Source: Sisyra terminalis (Eukaryota > Arthropoda > Insecta > Neuroptera > Sisyridae). From it: a stretch of DNA of 64,000 nt. Made by a program: the position numbers and the translations under genes. Under the pieces are notes generated by a model that was not told where the DNA came from, made no database searches, and worked only from the letters and a program-made list of their open reading frames with translations. The stretch spans positions 50,355,050 through 50,419,049 of the forward strand of contig OY292277.1 of NCBI GenBank assembly GCA_958496175.1, written 5' to 3'. Below, one piece after another: positions 48,567 through 60,468 of the stretch; the stretch's first letter is position 1; the number at the start of each line of letters is the position of its first letter.

Positions 48567-50519
48567 CTATACATGGTCTAGATTACTTATCACTAAAATG
48601 TAAACTTATAATCTAAATAAAATAGAAAAAAAAATATATTACTTGCATAACGGTAATAGTTTTTCTTAGTTATTATTATCTAATTTTTTATATAAAAATT
48701 TATCCATACTTAATTAAGTATCTAGAAAGTGTTTGTTATGACTATTATATAATTGGCAATAATAGTTTGTATATTTATAGAAGATAAACAATGACTTTTT
48801 TTTGAAATTCTTATTAAATATAGATAGTTAAGGGTTTTCTTAAAAATAAAAATTTTCACTTCTCCAATTAGAAATCTATTGGATATTATGGTCACTTTAT
48901 TGTTACAAATGCAACTGGTTGCATTGACGTACAAATATGCAACTTTTATATATGTTAAAGCATCGAATGCCTGTAATTTGTGCATGAAATTTTCCTATGA
49001 TTTTTTCGCAAAAAAAAAAAATGCACTAGCTTTGAGCCAATAGAAATTCTACGTTCCTTTTTCCAGAATTTCACTTGAAAACGAACGAGATACGAAGTAC
49101 ATTCCTTCCGTTTCCGTTTTTCCACCTAATGGTGCTAAGTATTTATGATGTATAAAATTGATCATTTATCATTCGGTTGAGTTACAACTGATAAGTTACG
49201 CGTTCCGCAATTGTAAAATGTCCTTTTCCACGTTCCAAATCGTTAGAAAAAAATCTCATTTTCGCAAGAATTTCCTCACGAAACACGTGTCACGTGAAAA
49301 TTTCATATGACAAATTATCCTGTGAATTTGATTAAAAAATATCAAACTACAATGTTATATTATTGAATTTGAAAAATGATGGAGATGTAAAGTGAATTGT
49401 TGCATTCGTAATTGGCAGTGGAATTTAAAATGGCATAACTCAAATATTGTCACTGCCGTTTAAATATGTGCTCTCTCGGTTTGTATTCTGAACTTATAGA
49501 ATATTTAATATGTCTAGAATTGGATGTTTTATTCTTGTCTCATATTTGCATCGCACGTATTCATCACTTTCTTCAATATAAATCAATTTTTACGAGAGTA
49601 AATGGTTTGCGAATTTTCCATACATAAGTAATAGACTTTTGAATGGCAGCAAAAGCGTTTGATAATTTTTAATTCCATGAAAATTTTAGCGAAAAGCACA
49701 TTTTTTCGCCTATCGGCGAATAAATAGAACGGGGAAAAAGTGCAAGGCGAGCGGCCTACATTTGTGACAGTCTTTCCATTCAAATAACTACATGATTGAT
49801 CGAATTGTTCAAATAAAAATTTATAAAGATATAGAGAGGAAAAATCGTTTTTTCTTCGTTTCGTGCTTGCTTTTAGCGAAAATAGAAACGGCGAACAAAG
49901 ATACTGTTACCCGTATACAGTTTTCACAATAATACATTTATAAAAGTCAGAGGAAAATCTAGGGAAAAAATTCACGGGAGAAAAAAAGAGTAAAAATACA
50001 AACTAAATATATATATATATATATATATACAGTAAGGGAGTTATTTGATGCCTTTGCCTCCATTTCTCTTGTCCATTGCTCTTTCAAAATAAACAAGTCG
50101 ATAAGGGAAAAAAATAAAAACTAAGAACCTACTACGAAAAATAGGATAATGGATTTATTCACTTCAGTGTATAAAGTATGTTTTTTTTTCTATGAAATTT
50201 TTTTATTTAATTTAGAAAGAAAATAAATAAAATTTTCTATCCATCGTTCATATAAAAAGGGAAAATTGTTTATTGTAAGAAATAAAAATTCTTTCGTTAG
50301 TAAGGTATAAAGGAAATATTCAAAATATTTAAACCAAAAGCTTGATATTATGGAAAAAATTTGCAACGATACAAAATTTAGATAAAAAAAAATATTTCCA
50401 ACTCCTTGATGTAAAATTTCAGATATGTTTTTCTACCGAAATAAAACTGATGTAAATTTTTCTTAGATCAAAAAAAAAAATTAACAATATTGTGTAGCAA
50501 AGAAATTATAAAATTAATG
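48567..50519. other. Second half of duplication, then unique DNA
   Basis: 48690-49040 parallels 47150-47470. Beyond it, 49040-49960 is less AT-rich with no gene recognised. A (TA)n microsatellite lies at about 50005-50030. Confidence 0.4.
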
Positions 50520-50741
50520 AGTATACAATATATAAAATATATTGCAGTCCAATTTATGTAGTGTAATTTAATATAATAATATATATAACAATCATACCAC
50601 CAACATAAATTTGAACAGAAGTTCAAACAAAAATATTTGTGACGTATTGCCCAGATACGTATTTCGATTGCCAAGCAATTTTCCTCACTGGTCATCAAGT
50701 AGTTTGGATCACTCCATAACTGCTTTGTGATGATTCACAAT
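50520..50741 (-). repeat. Hammerhead repeat family H5, single arm
   Basis: Same arm as at 41695: TATACAATATATAAAATAT, GCAGTCCAATTTATG, CGTGACGTATTGCCCAG, TTTGGATCACTCC. The opposite arm is absent. Confidence 0.8.
50657..50693 (-). ncRNA. Hammerhead-like motif, core mutated
   Basis: On the minus strand the first core strand reads GTGAGGA instead of CTGANGA, while the hairpin ATTGC-TTG-GCAAT and GAAAT remain. Loss of the invariant C should inactivate it. Confidence 0.4.
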
Positions 50742-51479
50742 CAATGATACAAAGTCTTCACTTTTAATTTTCAAATATTTCTGGAAGCTAAATGGCAAGT
50801 AAGATTTTTCTTTTTCTTCCTCATCCTGGGGTCCTCCCCTTAAAGTTCCTCTGTTTTACATCCTAAAAGAATAATTGCACTCCAGCTTTATTTCTAGTTT
50901 CAATAGGACAAGCCTGCTTCTGGCAAGTAGAGCAGAAGTTCTTGGGAATAGGAATTCAGTTCAAAGTTTTTAAGATGTTAGATTTAATATTCCAGTGGAT
51001 GAAAATATATGGTTATAAGGGCCACTACTGAATAGCTGTATAGATCAGTGATTCTATATCTTGATTTCATCGAAATCTAGGGGTGCGATGAGTCAGTCTC
51101 TTAGGTTTGTCGGAGGTCAAATCACATCCTAGATTCATATGACCAATATATAAACAAATATGTACCTATATTTTGGAAAAATTTGATCAGATAAGCCTCT
51201 GATATAAATCTCAACAGGCAACCAATTTAAACTTTATATATTTTAGTCTTTACTTTTATATTTTTAGTTTTAGCAGTCAGATAGTTAATGGGAGGCAATT
51301 TTCTCTTCCCCACCACTTTACCAGCATGCATTGGCCTCCGTAATTATCCCTTTAGTTTGGTGATTCTTTCTCAAATTTAGTGTCCTCTTTTTCAAATTTG
51401 AAAATGAAGAATTTGAGATCTTGCGAACGACATAAAGAACAAAATTCATTTCATTGATTTTCAGGTAACAGCTTTGGAT
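50742..51479 (-). repeat. LINE-derived repeat, coding signal lost
   Basis: It shares phrases with 46240-46620 and 22775-22930 and lies directly downstream, on the minus strand, of the RNase H relics. It probably represents the 3' part of that LINE. Confidence 0.45.
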
Positions 51480-51800
51480 GCTTTAAATCTGCTGACTTAC
51501 TAAAAAAAAAGCAAAAAATCCTTCCTTGCCAATCTGTATTTCAATCACAAAGATTTACCTGTTAAAAGTTCTTCGGTACCAGAATTCTAATCTTTTTCTT
51601 CCCTGGTTTAGAATTATAGTCTTCCAGAAGTTTCTCTATTAAAACCATTTTTTAACCGTTTGTTCAAATTGAGTCCACTCGGCTATTTGATTTAGTGTTG
51701 AGGCATATTTAAGCCTACTTTTGTAAGCCCATCTACCTCTGTGTTACTCTATCCAATTACAATATGAGGTTTTAATTTTTGGGATCAAAAAATGATTTAT
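51480..51800 (-). pseudogene. LINE RNase H region relic, copy 1
   Basis: About 443 bp to the left of copy 2 and clearly paralogous: TCCTTCCTTGCCAATC, ACAAAGATTTACCTGTTAA, TTCTTCCCTGGTTTAG, TTCAAATTGAGTCCACTCGG. The minus-strand protein is degraded beyond a clear frame. Confidence 0.6.
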
Positions 51801-51949
51801 AAAACTAATAAATCTCTTGAAAAACTTTTGTTGGTTTTTTGTTAAGTATTTAGAATAATAAACCCAAAAAATTATATTTTGATCAAAAACTAGTTAACAA
51901 AGAACTTTAAAAAAGCTGAAGGGTATAAAGTGTATAAGGAATTCCCAAA

Positions 51950-52274
51950 AGAACAAAAAATCCTTCCTTGCCAATTAGTAATTTATTCACAAAGATTTAC
52001 CTGTTAAAAGCTCTTCATGGTACTAGAATTCTAATTTTTTTCTTCCCTGGTTTGGAATTATAGTCTTCCAGAAGTTTTTCTATTATAATCATTAATAATT
52101 TGTCTTCTGAGTAGTTATTTGTTCAAATTGAGTCCATTTGGCTATTCTATTTAGTGTTGAGTACTTTGAAACTCCTATAGGCAATTCTGGGCCTACAAAA
52201 GGTATATTTAGGCCTACTTTTGCAAGCCAATTTGCCTTTGTGTTACTATGTCCACTTACGATATGAAGTTTCAA
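51950..52274 (-). pseudogene. LINE RNase H region relic, copy 2
   Basis: Minus strand from 52274: MKLHIVSGHSNTKANWLAK, then FVGPELPIGVSKYS and RIAKWTQFEQ. A stop follows, then NFWKTIIPNQGRKKLEF and a degraded LARKDFLFF. SGHSxxKxNxxAxxG is the last conserved block of RNase H (the His-containing loop), and GPEPxxGxS is typical of RNase H-bearing I-clade-like LINEs of insects. RNase H would remove the RNA template during reverse transcription. Only the C-terminal end is left; the Helitron at 52275 cuts the sequence upstream. Confidence 0.75.
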
Positions 52275-53298
52275 TCTATACTAATATATAAAATGCTTAC
52301 GTCTGTCTGTACATTTCGATTTTGAACCCAATTTTAGGGTAAATATTTGTTTCAAGAGGCCCTTATTCCAAATTTAACATTTTTAAAATTTTTGTCTGTC
52401 TGTCTGTCTGTCTGTGTGTCCCGATTTAACTAAAGAACGGAACAACCGAATTTAATGAACTTTGGTATTAAGATACAATACAATTTCCCACAGACTATAG
52501 GCTACTTATTATTCCAAAAAAATAATAAGGGAAGGTATTCCTTAGGGATGAAAACATAAATTTTTACACTAGACATGTGAATTATATATCATTGGAAAGG
52601 TAATTTAAAGTTAGAAAATAATCTGTAAAAATATTTTTAGTTGGACTGATAAAAAGCACAGTAAATTAAATTTAAATTTTAAAAAATTGGCTCTTTATAA
52701 CATAAATCATTATATATACAAAACACATAGTTGATATTAATAGCGTAATGGCTTTTTTTTGAAAATTTCTACCCTAAAAAAGTAAAAGGGGTCACTAAGT
52801 TTGTATGAGAAAATGTAGAGTTAACCAACAATCGAAATTTTGAATTTAATAAGTGTAATTAATAAATAAATAATTAAATAATAATAAGTTTCTGTTTTTG
52901 TTATATCATTTTAATTACAGCATTTTAAATAACGTCATTTCACTTAATTAGTATGAAAGTTTAGGTAGTAGGTACTTATACCAAATACCAAATGGACAGT
53001 TTTTAGTTTTTGTTTGTTTTTCAACAATCAAACTTTTTTAAAATCTAATTTTTATGAACCAATGATTGTGACTTGGAGCAATTATTTAACATTAAGGGAG
53101 CAATTTTTTGTCATATATTTCATTATCAATCAAAAAATAAAATCTTCCAAACCAACTTTTCTTCGGTATTTAGAAAAATTTGAAAATCAATTATTGTTAT
53201 TGAAAATAAATAAAATATTCGAATTTCCTTCCACGCTTTCTATCTATTTCCAACATATCTATTTACGTTACGCAGACGAAATTGCGGGGATCAGCTAG
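52275..53298 (+). mobile_element. Non-autonomous Helitron, 1024 bp
   Basis: It starts TCTATACTAATATATAAAATG and ends CGGGGATCAGCTAG, inserted between A and T with no target duplication. These are Helitron hallmarks (5' TC, 3' CTAG, A/T target). The paralogous LINE copy at about 56470 (TTTCAATTTTCAATAAATC) is uninterrupted and fixes both ends. A (CTGT)n stretch lies near 52387-52410. No helicase or Rep is encoded; the open frame at 53014-53298 has no known domain. Confidence 0.9.
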
Positions 53299-53347
53299 TT
53301 TTTAATAAATCCCTTAAAAAACTTTTGTTATTTTTTTTAAGTATTAA

Positions 53348-54105
53348 GGGGTTAGGGGTAGTCAGAGACACGAAAAAATGAGAATTTTCAGTAATTTTTT
53401 TTTGCTATTAAATCATGTTATTTTACAAAAGTAATAATATGGCATTATTATACAATGTTTTGACTTAAAGTTACGAAAATTTGAAAAAAAAAATTATAAT
53501 TTCCAAAGTTATAGCTGTCTGTGTTAACCCAGTTTCAAAAAATGGTCCTTGCGGTGATAATCATAAGTCCTTGCAGATTCATCTAAAATCAATCGGATGA
53601 TAAAAAATAGTTTTATAAATAGATAATCCTGGGCCTGATCGAAGCTTTTTTTTCAAAAATTAACAAAATGGCGGCCTCAGGAATTTTTTTTCTTGATTTT
53701 CGGGAAAAAATCAACAGTTAATTGGTCTTAAAAAATCGAAATTTTTGAAAAAAAAAAATTCCTTCGATCAGGCCTGAGTTTATTTTGTATTCTAAAAGCT
53801 GTATGAATTTCATTAAAATCTACTGAGCGGTTATCAAGTTACAGTTGTCACCAGTTCAAAAAACATAGTTTTGAGATAAACGCATTCAAAGTTTCATACA
53901 CTAGATTTACATACAGAAATACTAATTATTTAATCACTTACACGGAGTCATCTATTCCTGGGCCATATAATAGTTCTTCAGCCATTATTACAGTTATTAT
54001 CGGATCAACTTGAAATTATCAGAGAATATTTTTAAGATATTACACTTAACGAAAATGCAAAAAAACAAAAATGATTTTTTGAAAATCCTGACTATCCCTA
54101 ACCCC
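53348..54105. mobile_element. piggyBac-like MITE, TTAA target
   Basis: TTAA flanks both ends (53344-53347 and 54106-54109). The ends GGGGTTAGGGGTAGTCAG and CTGACTATCCCTAACCCC are inverted. Inside is a second inverted pair, GGGCCTGATCGAAGC against CCTTCGATCAGGCCTGAG. The copy of the host repeat at about 56515 has a single TTAA and no insert. No transposase. Confidence 0.92.
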
Positions 54106-54240
54106 TTAAGAGAAATAAACCCAAAAACTTATTGGTATATATTGATCGCAATCTAGTAAAAAGGGAAGCATAAGAGTATAAATTTTGTGATAAGACTAGC
54201 AATGAACTTAGTATTAGCAATTTAATTTAAAAAATTCTAT
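54106..54240 (-). repeat. Host LINE repeat, continuation
   Basis: AGAGAAATAAACCCAAAAAC, ATATTGATCGCAA, TATAAATTTTGTGATAAGA, GCAATGAACTTAGTATTAGC: the continuation of the repeat split by the Helitron and the piggyBac-like MITE, matching 56525-56645. Confidence 0.8.
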
Positions 54241-56035
54241 TTGGAATGCAAGAATTAAAATATTAAAAAAAAACACACTAATGCATTTTAGTCTTCTTGT
54301 TTTGTCATTAATATTGCAATTCTATGCACGACGAGTGCATACTTTTTGTCGGTACGACAGTGCATAGTGAAAATATTAAACATATTCAACCATATCAAGT
54401 GTCATTCCAACTAGTGTTTGTATAATGAATATAAAAAAAAAACCAAGTAAATCGTCTCCATGGTGTCTGAATAAATTCTCAATTGCTCAATTCCTCCATC
54501 TAAGTCCTTATAAAACACCACATACATAGAAAAAAAAAATATTTTGACGAGATTTTTATTTTTCAAACGTGATGATTTACGTTCGGCTTTTCAACAATAA
54601 TAATTACACCCCCCGAAAGAAAAAATCCGCTTAAATCACATAAAAACGGTTTTAATAATAAATTCCCTCTATTCATTAGAACAATTAAATTATCGCATGT
54701 ATCTTTCCCTAACAATTCGTTCATTTCAGCGTTTTAATGGCAAATATGTGTGTGTAAATGTGTTCGAATAAAAAAAAGAGGTAAATTACTACATGTATGT
54801 GACACATTATGCGCTGCTCAAAATTGAAAAGCCCCACTGATAGCCTTCATTAAGCAGCTATTTGAAAAATATGCTCACTTATATACTACACGAACAGTGC
54901 CATTAAAAATAATTGCCCAAAAGACCAGTAATGACGAAAAAATATCCAACAGAAAAAAAAAAATTGATAACATAACAATTCCATGCGCATTAGTTTTGAC
55001 GCGAAATTTCGGAAGAAAAAAAAACATAAATATTTGTTAAGCTCTATGCTCTATTATTAAAATTCGAATATGAACTTTTCTGTCGGTCGAATCTCATAGG
55101 AAAAGCTCACGGTTGTTACTATTTGCACAACGTAATTTCGTTTATCTTTCCCATATTGCCTACGAATATATGTAGACGCTATCGTAAAATAACTATTTTT
55201 TTTTATTTTTTATTTTTTTGGGAATCGATAGAGGATTTAGAACAGTGTTACAGTGCTTTGAGCCAATTGAAATGGTCGTTAACACGTTTCTAAATATTGA
55301 GTTAAGTCGGTCAAATGGCGCAATTCACTTCAGGAAAACTTTCTAAGTTTCATCGAGGGTTATTCAAACTTTTATCAGGATTTTGGTTTTCTATTTGATA
55401 AATGACAAGTACGGGTAAATTGCAGTTTTATTTATATAATATTAAAACATGTGATGATAATTTGCTAAAATTTGGTCTTAAAATTTGCTACAAACGGATT
55501 ATAAAGTCAATCTTTGTACTTACCCATTTTTAGTCGGAAAACTATCGAGCTAATGAATTAATTACACCGGCACACAAAAAAAAAAGTGCTCTGTACTTTT
55601 GACCGAACCTACATACATTTACGTATTTTGACCCCCTAAACACGAATCCGGGGTCTGTTTGACCCGTATACCCTCAAAAATTCGAGAAAACTTTAAAAAA
55701 ACGAAAAAAACGGTTAAAATCGGCAGTTTTGGTGTCATAAAATTTTTTTTGAACTAAACCAAGCATGATTTTCATGTTTTTCGATCCTCTGAACACAAAT
55801 TCGAAGTTTATGTAGACCATCAGCCGTTTTTATTGTAAGAAAATTGCAAAAAATCCTTAAAAATTGTAAAAAATTGTGGCTATTGTTCTAAAATTCGAGA
55901 TTATATGAAGAAAAAAAAACTTTTAAATCTCTACAAAAGATATTTTGCATATTATTCTATTTCTGGAATATGATTTTGAAGATTATTTGGCCAAAATCTG
56001 TAAAGAAATTGAAATACCCCGCAAAAAATCTCTGA
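54241..56035. other. Unique block, no recognisable gene
   Basis: Several less AT-rich patches (54560-54720, 55060-55180, 55560-55690). No repeat family, transposon protein or splice-flanked exon can be supported. Confidence 0.35.
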
Positions 56036-56039
56036 AAAT

Positions 56040-56655
56040 TATCTTTGAGAAAGAAACCCAAAATCGTATACTTATTTTGATCAAAAACTAGTTTACAAAG
56101 AACTTTAAAAGAGCTTAAGGGTATAAAGGGCATAAGGAATTCCCAAAAGAACAAAAAATCCTTCCTTGCTAATCAGTAATTCATTCACAAAGATTTACTT
56201 GTTAAAAGCTCTTCATGGTACTAGAATTCTTATATTTTTCTTCTCTGGTTTGGAATTATAGCCTTTCAGAAGTTTCTCTATCATAATAATTAATAATTTG
56301 TCTTCTGAGTAGTTATTTGTTCAAATTGAGTCCATTAGGCTATTTGATTTAGTGTTGATAACTTTGGAACTCCTATAGACAGTTTTGGGCCTATAAAAGG
56401 CAAATTTAAGCCTACTTTAGCTAGCTAATTTTCCTCTGTGTTACTATATCTACTTACGATATAAAGTTTCAATTTTCAATAAATCTCTTAAAAAACTTTA
56501 GTTGATTTTCTTAGGTGTTAAGAGAAATAAATCCAAAAACTTACATATTGATCGAAACTTAGTAAAAAAGGGATCTTTAAAAGAGCATGAGGGTATAAAT
56601 TTTGTGATAAGATTAGCAATGAACTAAGTATTAGCAATTTAATTTTAAAAAATTA
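56040..56655 (-). pseudogene. LINE RNase H region relic, copy 3
   Basis: Paralogous to 51840-52274, 53299-53347 and 54106-54240 together, without the two insertions. The RNase H trace (minus strand near 56340-56460) is more decayed than in copy 2. It serves as the empty site for the Helitron and the piggyBac-like MITE. Confidence 0.75.
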
Positions 56656-56734
56656 ATTTGTCAATTTAAATTGACACTTTCGACACCAAAAGGTATCTAA
56701 TTCGATTGACTTTACTTCTAAAGGGTGTAAAGAA

Positions 56735-57668
56735 ACTAGAAATTTGGGAATTATGTAGGAAACAAATTTTTCTTTAAATGGCCACCACGGCTTTGCTGGC
56801 ATTCGCATACCTTTTTGACGAAATTTTCAATAACGTTATTGAATACATGTGGTGGTATTTCATTGATACAGTAATTTCGGCTTTCAATGCTTTGATGGTT
56901 GCAGGTTTATTGGCATAAACCTGTAACTTCAGATAATACCACCGCCAAAAATCTAAAGGTGTTAAATTGCAAGAGCTTAGAGACCAATTCTGGTCACCAA
57001 ATTGGGAAATAACACGACCAGGAGCAAACTCCTGCAAGATCGTCAATGTTTTATAGGCAATATGGTATGTGGCACCGTCCTGCTGAAACCACATGTCATC
57101 AAAATAAATAGCTTCCAAATGAGGCACAAGAAACTGTCATCTTATCACGATAACGTTCGCCATTTACCGTTACTGCATACATTTTCGAAGAAAAACAGTC
57201 CAATTATTCCTCCAGACCATAATTCACACCATACAGTGGCTCATTGTGGATGCATTGCTTTCTAATGAATCATTCGTGGATTTTCAAAGCTCCAAATGCG
57301 ATAGTTTTGCTCAAGATTTATAAAATAAACAGGTGGCCTCATGCGCCACGTAACGTATCCAGAAGAAATTCGTACATATCTTCAGACTGATTCAAATTTC
57401 AAAATTCTTCGTATGACGTCATTTTTTTTTCTAATGGGGCAACCTGTGTAATTTATAAACCTTGAGTTTTGCCTACTTACGAAGCCATCGAGGTGAAAAT
57501 AACCTCAGTACTGAAAATGATTTTGTTTGCAAAATCAGCAGGTTGCTCAAGAATCCAATTGGTGAATTTTCTTCGCTTTATTATTATTTTTTACTAACGC
57601 CCATCTGTCAGTTTTCGATTTATCACGTCATAATCATGGGACATTATGAAACACCTTATGAAACATCC
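56735..57668 (-). pseudogene. rosa-like transposase relic, copy 2
   Basis: Minus-strand frame from 57127: MPHLEAIYFDDMWFQQDGAT, YHIAYKTLTILQEFAPGRV, LTPLDFWRWYYLKLQVYAN, then KALKAEITVSMKYHHM and KRYANASKAVVAI. The second and third catalytic Asp are 41 residues apart. It keeps more of the C terminus than 30600-31140. The end near 57668 (GGATGTTTCATAAGG on the minus strand) matches the left end of the other copy; the opposite terminus is not clear. A 154-bp MITE interrupts the upstream part at 57311-57464. Confidence 0.87.
57311..57464. mobile_element. hAT-like MITE, 154 bp, inside rosa relic
   Basis: Same family as 31822-31977 with the same inverted ends. AGTTTTGC flanks it at 57303-57310 and 57465-57472. 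The other rosa-like copy (near 30590) reads GGCAAAACTGTCGAATTT straight through, an empty site. Confidence 0.92.
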
Positions 57669-58659
57669 TCTAATAGTAACTAAATTAAAAAATTTTAATT
57701 GAAATCTGCAAAAAAATGATTAGGGTAACATACATATTTCCACCATCATTTACCTAATAATCGATGAATAAAATTTCCCAGTTTTCCCTTACACTAAAGC
57801 ATTATTTTCGTGTACAAGTCTTCCATCGAAAAGCAAACCACTATGAAAAAAGGGTCGATAAAGTGGTTTGAAGAGAAATTACATTTTACCAACAAGCTTC
57901 ATGTATCACTTATACTTGACATGAACATCGATCGTTTTTGTTTTTAATTTTACACTTGAACAAGATTAAAAATGAAAAAAGCTTCAGCTTTTTTCCCCAA
58001 CAAAACAAAACAAAAAAAAATGACAATGATTCTTTCGGTAATACAAGAAAGATGTTAGGGTTTAAGTTTTCTCTACTTATCTATTGCAATTGGACTGAAA
58101 TGAAATATGAGCTTTCGGGGAAATATATGAGAGAATAACTTATCTTTTATTATCTTTAACTTCCTCAAAGTTTTTCTCTTTCGTATGCTAGTTCTGAGGA
58201 AAGATACACTCGTAAATCAAGATTCAAATAATATTTTAAATCTGTTTGTACTGTTTATTGTGTTGTTTACAAATTTCGGCAATAAAAAAAGCATTTACAG
58301 TGTATTTACCCAATGTTAGGGCTGGCTGCTTATTTAATAAAGTTTTAAGAGGCTTAAAATTTAAGGCATAAGCTCACGGATAGGAGATTAGTATTCAACT
58401 GTAAAAGAGAAATCTACCGATTTAATTTTGAATAGTTGATTATTATACAAAGCGTCCGGGGATAAGTAAAGATATATATATAATTCTTCATCACAAATCT
58501 GTCAAGACAAAGATTATGTTCTTCCCCCTGTTTGCTTTCGAAAATATTTTTTCCAAATAAATTTCCAAAATAAATGATTTAGATTCAAATATCTCCAAAA
58601 AATTGTTCACTTTCGATTGAACCAAACAGACGAAGTCGCCTGTGCGACAAACTAAAATT
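57669..58659. other. Unique block, no gene seen
   Basis: AT-rich, with no repeat or coding signal that I can support. Confidence 0.35.
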
Positions 58660-59261
58660 TAATCAAGACTAATTGAAACTTGATTTAATATTAATCCATC
58701 AAAGCTTTAATATAATTTCGATAATATTTGGAACAAATATTTTTTAAGAAGAAGGAAACTTTTTTTTTCATGATAAATCACAACATATAAAATTATATCA
58801 CAGATGTAAATCACTTTTAAAATATCAAAATTAATGAATTCTAATTGATCTTTACAGTTTTGAGTAAGAGGTACCTGTTATAAAATTTGCTTTTGAATTA
58901 TAGAAAAAAATAATTAATATTCCCATAGAGTAAAGTCCCACCTGATTTCATATCATCAAAGGATTTGATTTTCATAATAATATAAAAAAACTTTTAATTT
59001 CTCACTTTTTTTCATCGTATTGTGGTTTAATTGTTGAATATTATCTAAAATTCATAAAGTTCCAGAAAATTATGTAATAAGTTTTCTTTAAATATAAAAA
59101 TTGATCTGATATAATAAAATAATTCAAATTCTAATTGATCTTTACAGTTTTGATACAGAAGCTTTAATAAAAAAAAAATCGATTATATTTGGAACAAATA
59201 TTTTTTAAGCAGAAGGAAACTTTTTTTTCATGATAAATCACAACGTATAAAATGATATAAT

Positions 59262-59520
59262 GATCATTATGAAAATCAAATCCTTTGATGATATGAAATC
59301 AGGTGGGGCTTTACCCTTTGGGAATATTTTTTTTTTTCAATAATTCAAAAGCAAATTTTATAACAGGTAGTTCTGTATCAAAATTGTAAAGATCAATTAG
59401 AATTCTTTAATTTTGATAATTTAAAAATGATTTACATCTGTGATATCATTTTATATGTTGTGATTTATCATGAAAAAAAAAGTTTCCTTCTTCTTAAAAA
59501 AATATTTGTTCCAAATATAA
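59262..59520 (-). repeat. Inverted satellite segment
   Basis: It reads the unit backwards: ATGAAAATCAAATCCTTTG, GAAATCAGGTGGGG, AAAGCAAATTTTATAACAGG, GTAAAGATCAATTAGAATTC, then the mirror of the 58740-58800 flank (TGATTTATCATGAAAAAAA). It makes the spacing 59131-59625 longer than the others. Confidence 0.85.
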
Positions 59521-60285
59521 TCGAAATTTTTTTTTTTAGAAGGAACTTTTTTTTTCATGATAAATCACAACATATAAAATTATATCACAGTAAATCACTT
59601 TTGAAATATCAAAATTTATGAATTCTAATTGATCTTTACAGTTTTGATACAGAGCTACCTGTTATAAAATTTGCTTTTGAATTATAGAAAAAAATAATTA
59701 ATATTCCCATAGAGTAAAGTCCCACCTGATTTCATATCATCAAAGGATTTGATTTTCATAATAATATAAAAAAACTTTTAATTTCTCACTTTATTATCAT
59801 CATATATCAGTTCAACGATTGATCATTACCTAAAACTCATAAAGTTAAAGAAAATTAATTTTTAAGTTTTCTTAATTTTTTTAAATATGAAAATTGATCT
59901 GATACAATAAAATAATTCAAATTCTAATTGATCTTTACAATTTTGATATATAACTACTTGTTGTACAATTCGATTTTGAATTTAAAAAAAAAAATAGTAT
60001 TCCCAAAGGGTAAAGTTCCACCTGATTTCATGTCATAAAAGTATTTTATTTTCATAATGATACAAAAATGTTTTTATTTTTTTGCTTTATTTCATCATAT
60101 TGCATACAATTTATGAGTCCAATTTATGTAGTATAATTTAACATAATAATATACAAATTTAATATAATAATATACAAATTTAATATAATAATAATATATA
60201 AACTTAATATAATAATATATGAAAATCATACGACCAACATAAATTTGAACAGAATTTCAAAACAAAATATTCGTGACGTATTACT

Positions 60286-60324
60286 TAGATACGTATTTCG
60301 ATTGCCAAGCAATCTTCGTCAGTG
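60286..60324 (-). ncRNA. Hammerhead-like ribozyme motif, H5
   Basis: On the minus strand: CTGACGA (60316-60322), one A, GATTGC-TTG-GCAATC, GAAAT. The variable core base is C here. Confidence 0.5.
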
Positions 60325-60429
60325 GTCATCAAGTAGTTTGGATCACTCCGTAACTGCTATGTAATGATTCACAATAGCATATAGAATCATCACATAGCAG
60401 TTACGGAGTGATCCTAACTACTTGATGAC

Positions 60430-60468
60430 CACTGATGAAGATTGCTTGGCAATCAAAATACGTATCTG
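60430..60468 (+). ncRNA. Hammerhead-like motif, second strand mutated
   Basis: CTGATGA (60432-60438), one A, GATTGC-TTG-GCAATC, followed by AAAAT instead of GAAAT. The invariant G of the second core strand is lost. Confidence 0.42.

Noticed and set aside
53014..53298. 94-codon frame at the end of the Helitron
   Set aside because: It ends exactly in the Helitron terminus, and no helicase, Rep or other domain is visible.
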